Origin: Mastigias papua
Lineage: Eukaryota > Cnidaria > Scyphozoa > Rhizostomeae > Mastigiidae
Direction of reading: 5' to 3'
DNA length: 64,000 bases
Assembly (NCBI GenBank): GCA_964019165.1
Contig: OZ025278.1
Coordinates: 15,559,813 to 15,623,812, forward strand
The position numbers and the translations under genes were made by a program. Shown here piece by piece: positions 25,504 through 64,000 of this stretch. Below the pieces are notes generated by a model. The model searched no databases. It saw only the letters and a list, made by a program, of their open reading frames with translations, and was not told the DNA's origin. The number at the start of each line of letters is the position of its first letter. The stretch's first letter is position 1.

Positions 25504-27998
25504 TGTAATGCATGAATTGGTCGTCACTTATTCAAACAAGGTATGTTTATGCGTGTCATCTATCTATCTAGCCTCTTCGAAGTCCGAAGGTGGCCTATCA
25601 TCGGTCGCCATTGTTCTCTGTTCTCTTCTTCTCATTTCATTCGATTATATTATTTGCTGTCGATTAACTCTTTGATCTTATCTATCCACATTTTTCGAAG
25701 TCTACCTTCGTTCTCTATGTTCCATTAAATTTTTAATCATATTGTTTCATTCATCTCAGGTTATCAAGAAGAGAAGAGTTGTTAGTTATTGCAAACAACA
25801 ATCGTAGGATTCTTTCAATTGCTATCACTCCTCAGCTGTTTTGTCATATGTAAATATTTTGAAATAGAAAAACTCTGAAAACTTGCCTAGTGTAATGGGT
25901 TATCGCTTCATTGGATATTTTCGGCTACTTTAATTAACCACTGGATATGAGGTCCAAATGGTCTGGCCTAGTTGTTTCATTTCTTTGTGTGAATTTAGGT
26001 AGCATTCGTCTGCTTTTCGTGGTTCAAATAAGCACCCATATATTGGATGGGAAAGGGAATGGGGATGGGGATGGGGAGGGGGAGGGGGAACTTTTCGTGA
26101 TATTTACATTTATTTATATATTTAATTGCAAACAAACGGAAACATTGGATAATTTTTATGCTTTCGTTGCGTTATAATCTCTCCTGGGTATAGAGTAATG
26201 TTTCTGCTGATGGTATGAGTTTAAAATAGCTCCCAAAGTTTGCCGTAAAGCCTTGCCAAGTATTTCTAATTGGATTGCGGATAAAGTTCTCGCAAGGCAA
26301 TGCACTTGAGTGGGAGGAAAATCTTTATGTAGTTGCACATTATATTGGAATACCCCCCATAGAGTGGAAATGGATGAACACCGTTTATTGCTTACAGTTG
26401 TTGCAAAGGACCATCTGCATCTTTTACAAACTTGCATGTCAATCTACATTGCTGATATCGTAGATTGCGGGGTTACAACTCTTGTGCGGAATACTTGCAA
26501 TTCAGCGCTGAATGTTGAACTCTAGTAGATTATTCAGATTTGATTGCAAAAAGTTTGTTTCCATAATTTCTGAAAGCTTCTGTAGAGAACACGTTGCTAA
26601 TGTTTTGATTGCAAGATAGAGATTCTGTGGCATTAGTTAGTTATATGTTTTTAGCTTCATCTACAATAATGTTTCTGCTATTTTTGTATCATGCAACCAG
26701 TCAATGCAATGGCGTAACAGTGCAATACTGTACATATTTTTGGCAATATAATTGATTGATCTAGAAAGTGAACTATTGATGGTGGTATGAAAATTGGCTA
26801 TCCGAAGTTCAATTTGCTGCTTGTAATTTCAAGGCTTTGTACCGAAATTGTGCCTAGAGATTATGCAAGTGATAATGTCTTAGAGTTACCAAGGAAGATG
26901 ACAACAGATGCTTTCGTTGTGCTAGTTATTGAAGGACGTAGTAAAGGAAAGAGATATCTATGCAATGTCGGGAAAATGCACAAAATTTGTCTGTTGTTTG
27001 TAGGATATATGCTTTTAGGTAACCGACATTTGCATGCTGAAGGATAAATCCAGAAAACATGCATGATGGCAATAGATTTGTAGAAAGTCCCATTTGCTAA
27101 AGAAAATGCCTTTTCAAATTACCTCTATCATTCTGTATTGTATCATTTGGCAATTATGGTCACAGAAGTATTTACATTCTGTTTCTAACTTCAGGAACTT
27201 AAACGTTTGCCTACAGCTGATAACGTAGTTTTGTTCAATAAGAGCTTCTGAAAACAGCGATAAGTTCTCATACATTTTAAGTTTGTCCTATCTTTGTCAG
27301 ATATTACCATAAACGCATTTTGTGTGACTCGAAATTGTAGAATTCCGGTCTCTTGAAGTATGACCTTCACAGAAGCCGGAAAACAGCCTTACTGCTTTTG
27401 GGGGACCGATGGTAATGAATGTAGCCTAAATAACGGGAACGTTTGGTTGTTTGTGGCGAAGCCATTCAAAATATGACTGAAGAAGCAACAAAAGATCCAT
27501 CTAGCATAATTATAAACAAAATATATCAATGAACAACTCTAAACCATCAAATCTTCTTAGTAACTTCCATTGCTTCTTTTCAATTTGTGCATTAAGGGTC
27601 AAATTACAATCAACGTTTTTTGATAGAATGTCAAATTACTTAGCTTTCTTTAAGTTAATTTTTCTTTCTTATCAGTGCTACCAAATGTGGCTTCCTGTAA
27701 GTGTGGCAAGGCAAAGCAAAAGATAAGTCTCTTGTATTGAACGTGCGAGAATAACATAACATGGGTCGTACAACAGGCCTGGGTCTACTACCATACGAAA
27801 CGCGGGAAATTTCAATTTTTCAGGTCCTAAAGAAAAGTACCTGTAGAGCATGCGCACTGTGCTTTTTAAGGCAAATAAAAATGGCGATAGGATGGAATTC
27901 ACCAGGTGGCAATTTATTGTTTTGTTGTATTATTGCGCGATAGCAGATGAAAGTGAGCAACTTGCTGGTCGATTACACTCCATCGCAGTTGACAAAAT
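25504..27998. other. Intergenic / RIM upstream region
   Basis: No gene could be supported here. It contains the G-rich tract at 26061-26088. The RIM promoter and any 5' untranslated exon should lie here; no core promoter could be picked with confidence. Confidence 0.4.
26061..26088 (+). promoter_or_regulatory. Potential G-quadruplex
   Basis: Five runs of four or five G separated by one or two bases (GGGGAT, GGGGAT, GGGGA, GGGGGA, GGGGG). It meets the usual G4 pattern with very short loops, about 1.9 kb before the RIM start codon. No regulatory role can be shown from sequence. Confidence 0.6.
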
Positions 27999-63638
<35,640 letters not shown>

Positions 63639-63831
63639 GTATGGCTTTATGACGAATCTACCAGTAATCATCCCCAGTAATCACAAGTGTTACATGATGC
63701 GCAGCAGCTCAATGTCCCATAACAATAATGCCTGAATCGAATTGTGGTGTACTTCATATTTTTAATATTGTAAATCCAAAGTAGCCAATTGTTATTTGTA
63801 CATAATCGGAAGGTTTATGTTTTCTCTTATA

Positions 63832-64000
63832 CCGTGTTTATTTGATTATTAACCTGCTCTCGGTTATACGCCGCAGCAATTGGGTTTCATAAGAGCCTAA
63901 GCCGCTCTCGATTATAAGCCACACTTACAGACCAGGTGGAGACATTCTAGGTTGAGGCAGTGAACGGAAAAACTGATAGAAACCCCATTGTGCACTTATA
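63832..64000. mobile_element. Possible left end of a TA-flanked (pogo-like) element
   Basis: TA then CCGTGTTTATTTGATTATTA, followed by CTCTCGGTTATACGCCGCA and CTCTCGATTATAAGCCACA in loose tandem. The terminus resembles that of the 15296-15802 element. Cut by the window edge, so the right end cannot be seen. Confidence 0.3.

Overview
This is a metazoan genomic window: AT-rich, intron-rich, and dense in microsatellites and small transposable elements. The genes point to an invertebrate animal with synapses (a RIM active-zone gene, an animal haem peroxidase). A Penelope-like retroelement, hammerhead ribozymes and many TA-flanked inverted-repeat elements would fit a cnidarian or a similar invertebrate, but the sequence alone does not fix the phylum. 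All three host genes read on the + strand. Exons were placed by hand from splice signals, reading phase and family motifs; no transcript evidence was available.

Layout. (1) 1-1957: repeat-rich sequence, probably intron of the first gene. It holds the GIY-YIG end of a Penelope-like element with a hammerhead-like fold behind it, long (TA)n tracts, and a composite element of 264-bp tandem units. Each complete unit carries a tRNA-like pol III promoter and a nearly canonical hammerhead ribozyme. (2) 1958-6217: the last five exons of an animal haem peroxidase (peroxidasin/MPO superfamily), whose 5' exons lie outside the window. (3) 7302-25503: an unrecognised gene built from about 27 tiny exons of mostly 42-72 bp. 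Nearly all are phase 0-0 and encode a basic Ser/Pro/Lys/Arg-rich chain. Part of it is a fresh exon+intron tandem array with a unit of about 175 bp, containing one copy killed by stop codons and one intronic LINE insertion. (4) 25504-27998: intergenic, with a G-rich tract. (5) 27999 to beyond the right edge: a RIM (Rab3-interacting molecule) gene. It encodes the Rab-binding helix, the FYVE-type zinc finger (split by a 14.5-kb intron with a possible 20-codon cassette exon), PDZ, C2A and a long Ser/Pro-rich linker. The C2B domain must lie past 64000.

How the parts relate. The three genes show no sign of a shared pathway. RIM tethers Rab3 vesicles, Munc13 and calcium channels at presynaptic active zones; the peroxidase would be secreted or extracellular; the small-exon gene makes a probably disordered basic protein of about 460-480 residues with no recognisable domain. 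The recurring theme of the non-coding DNA is small fold-back elements abutting (TA)n tracts, several with complete or partial hammerhead cores. They sit in introns of the peroxidase and RIM genes.
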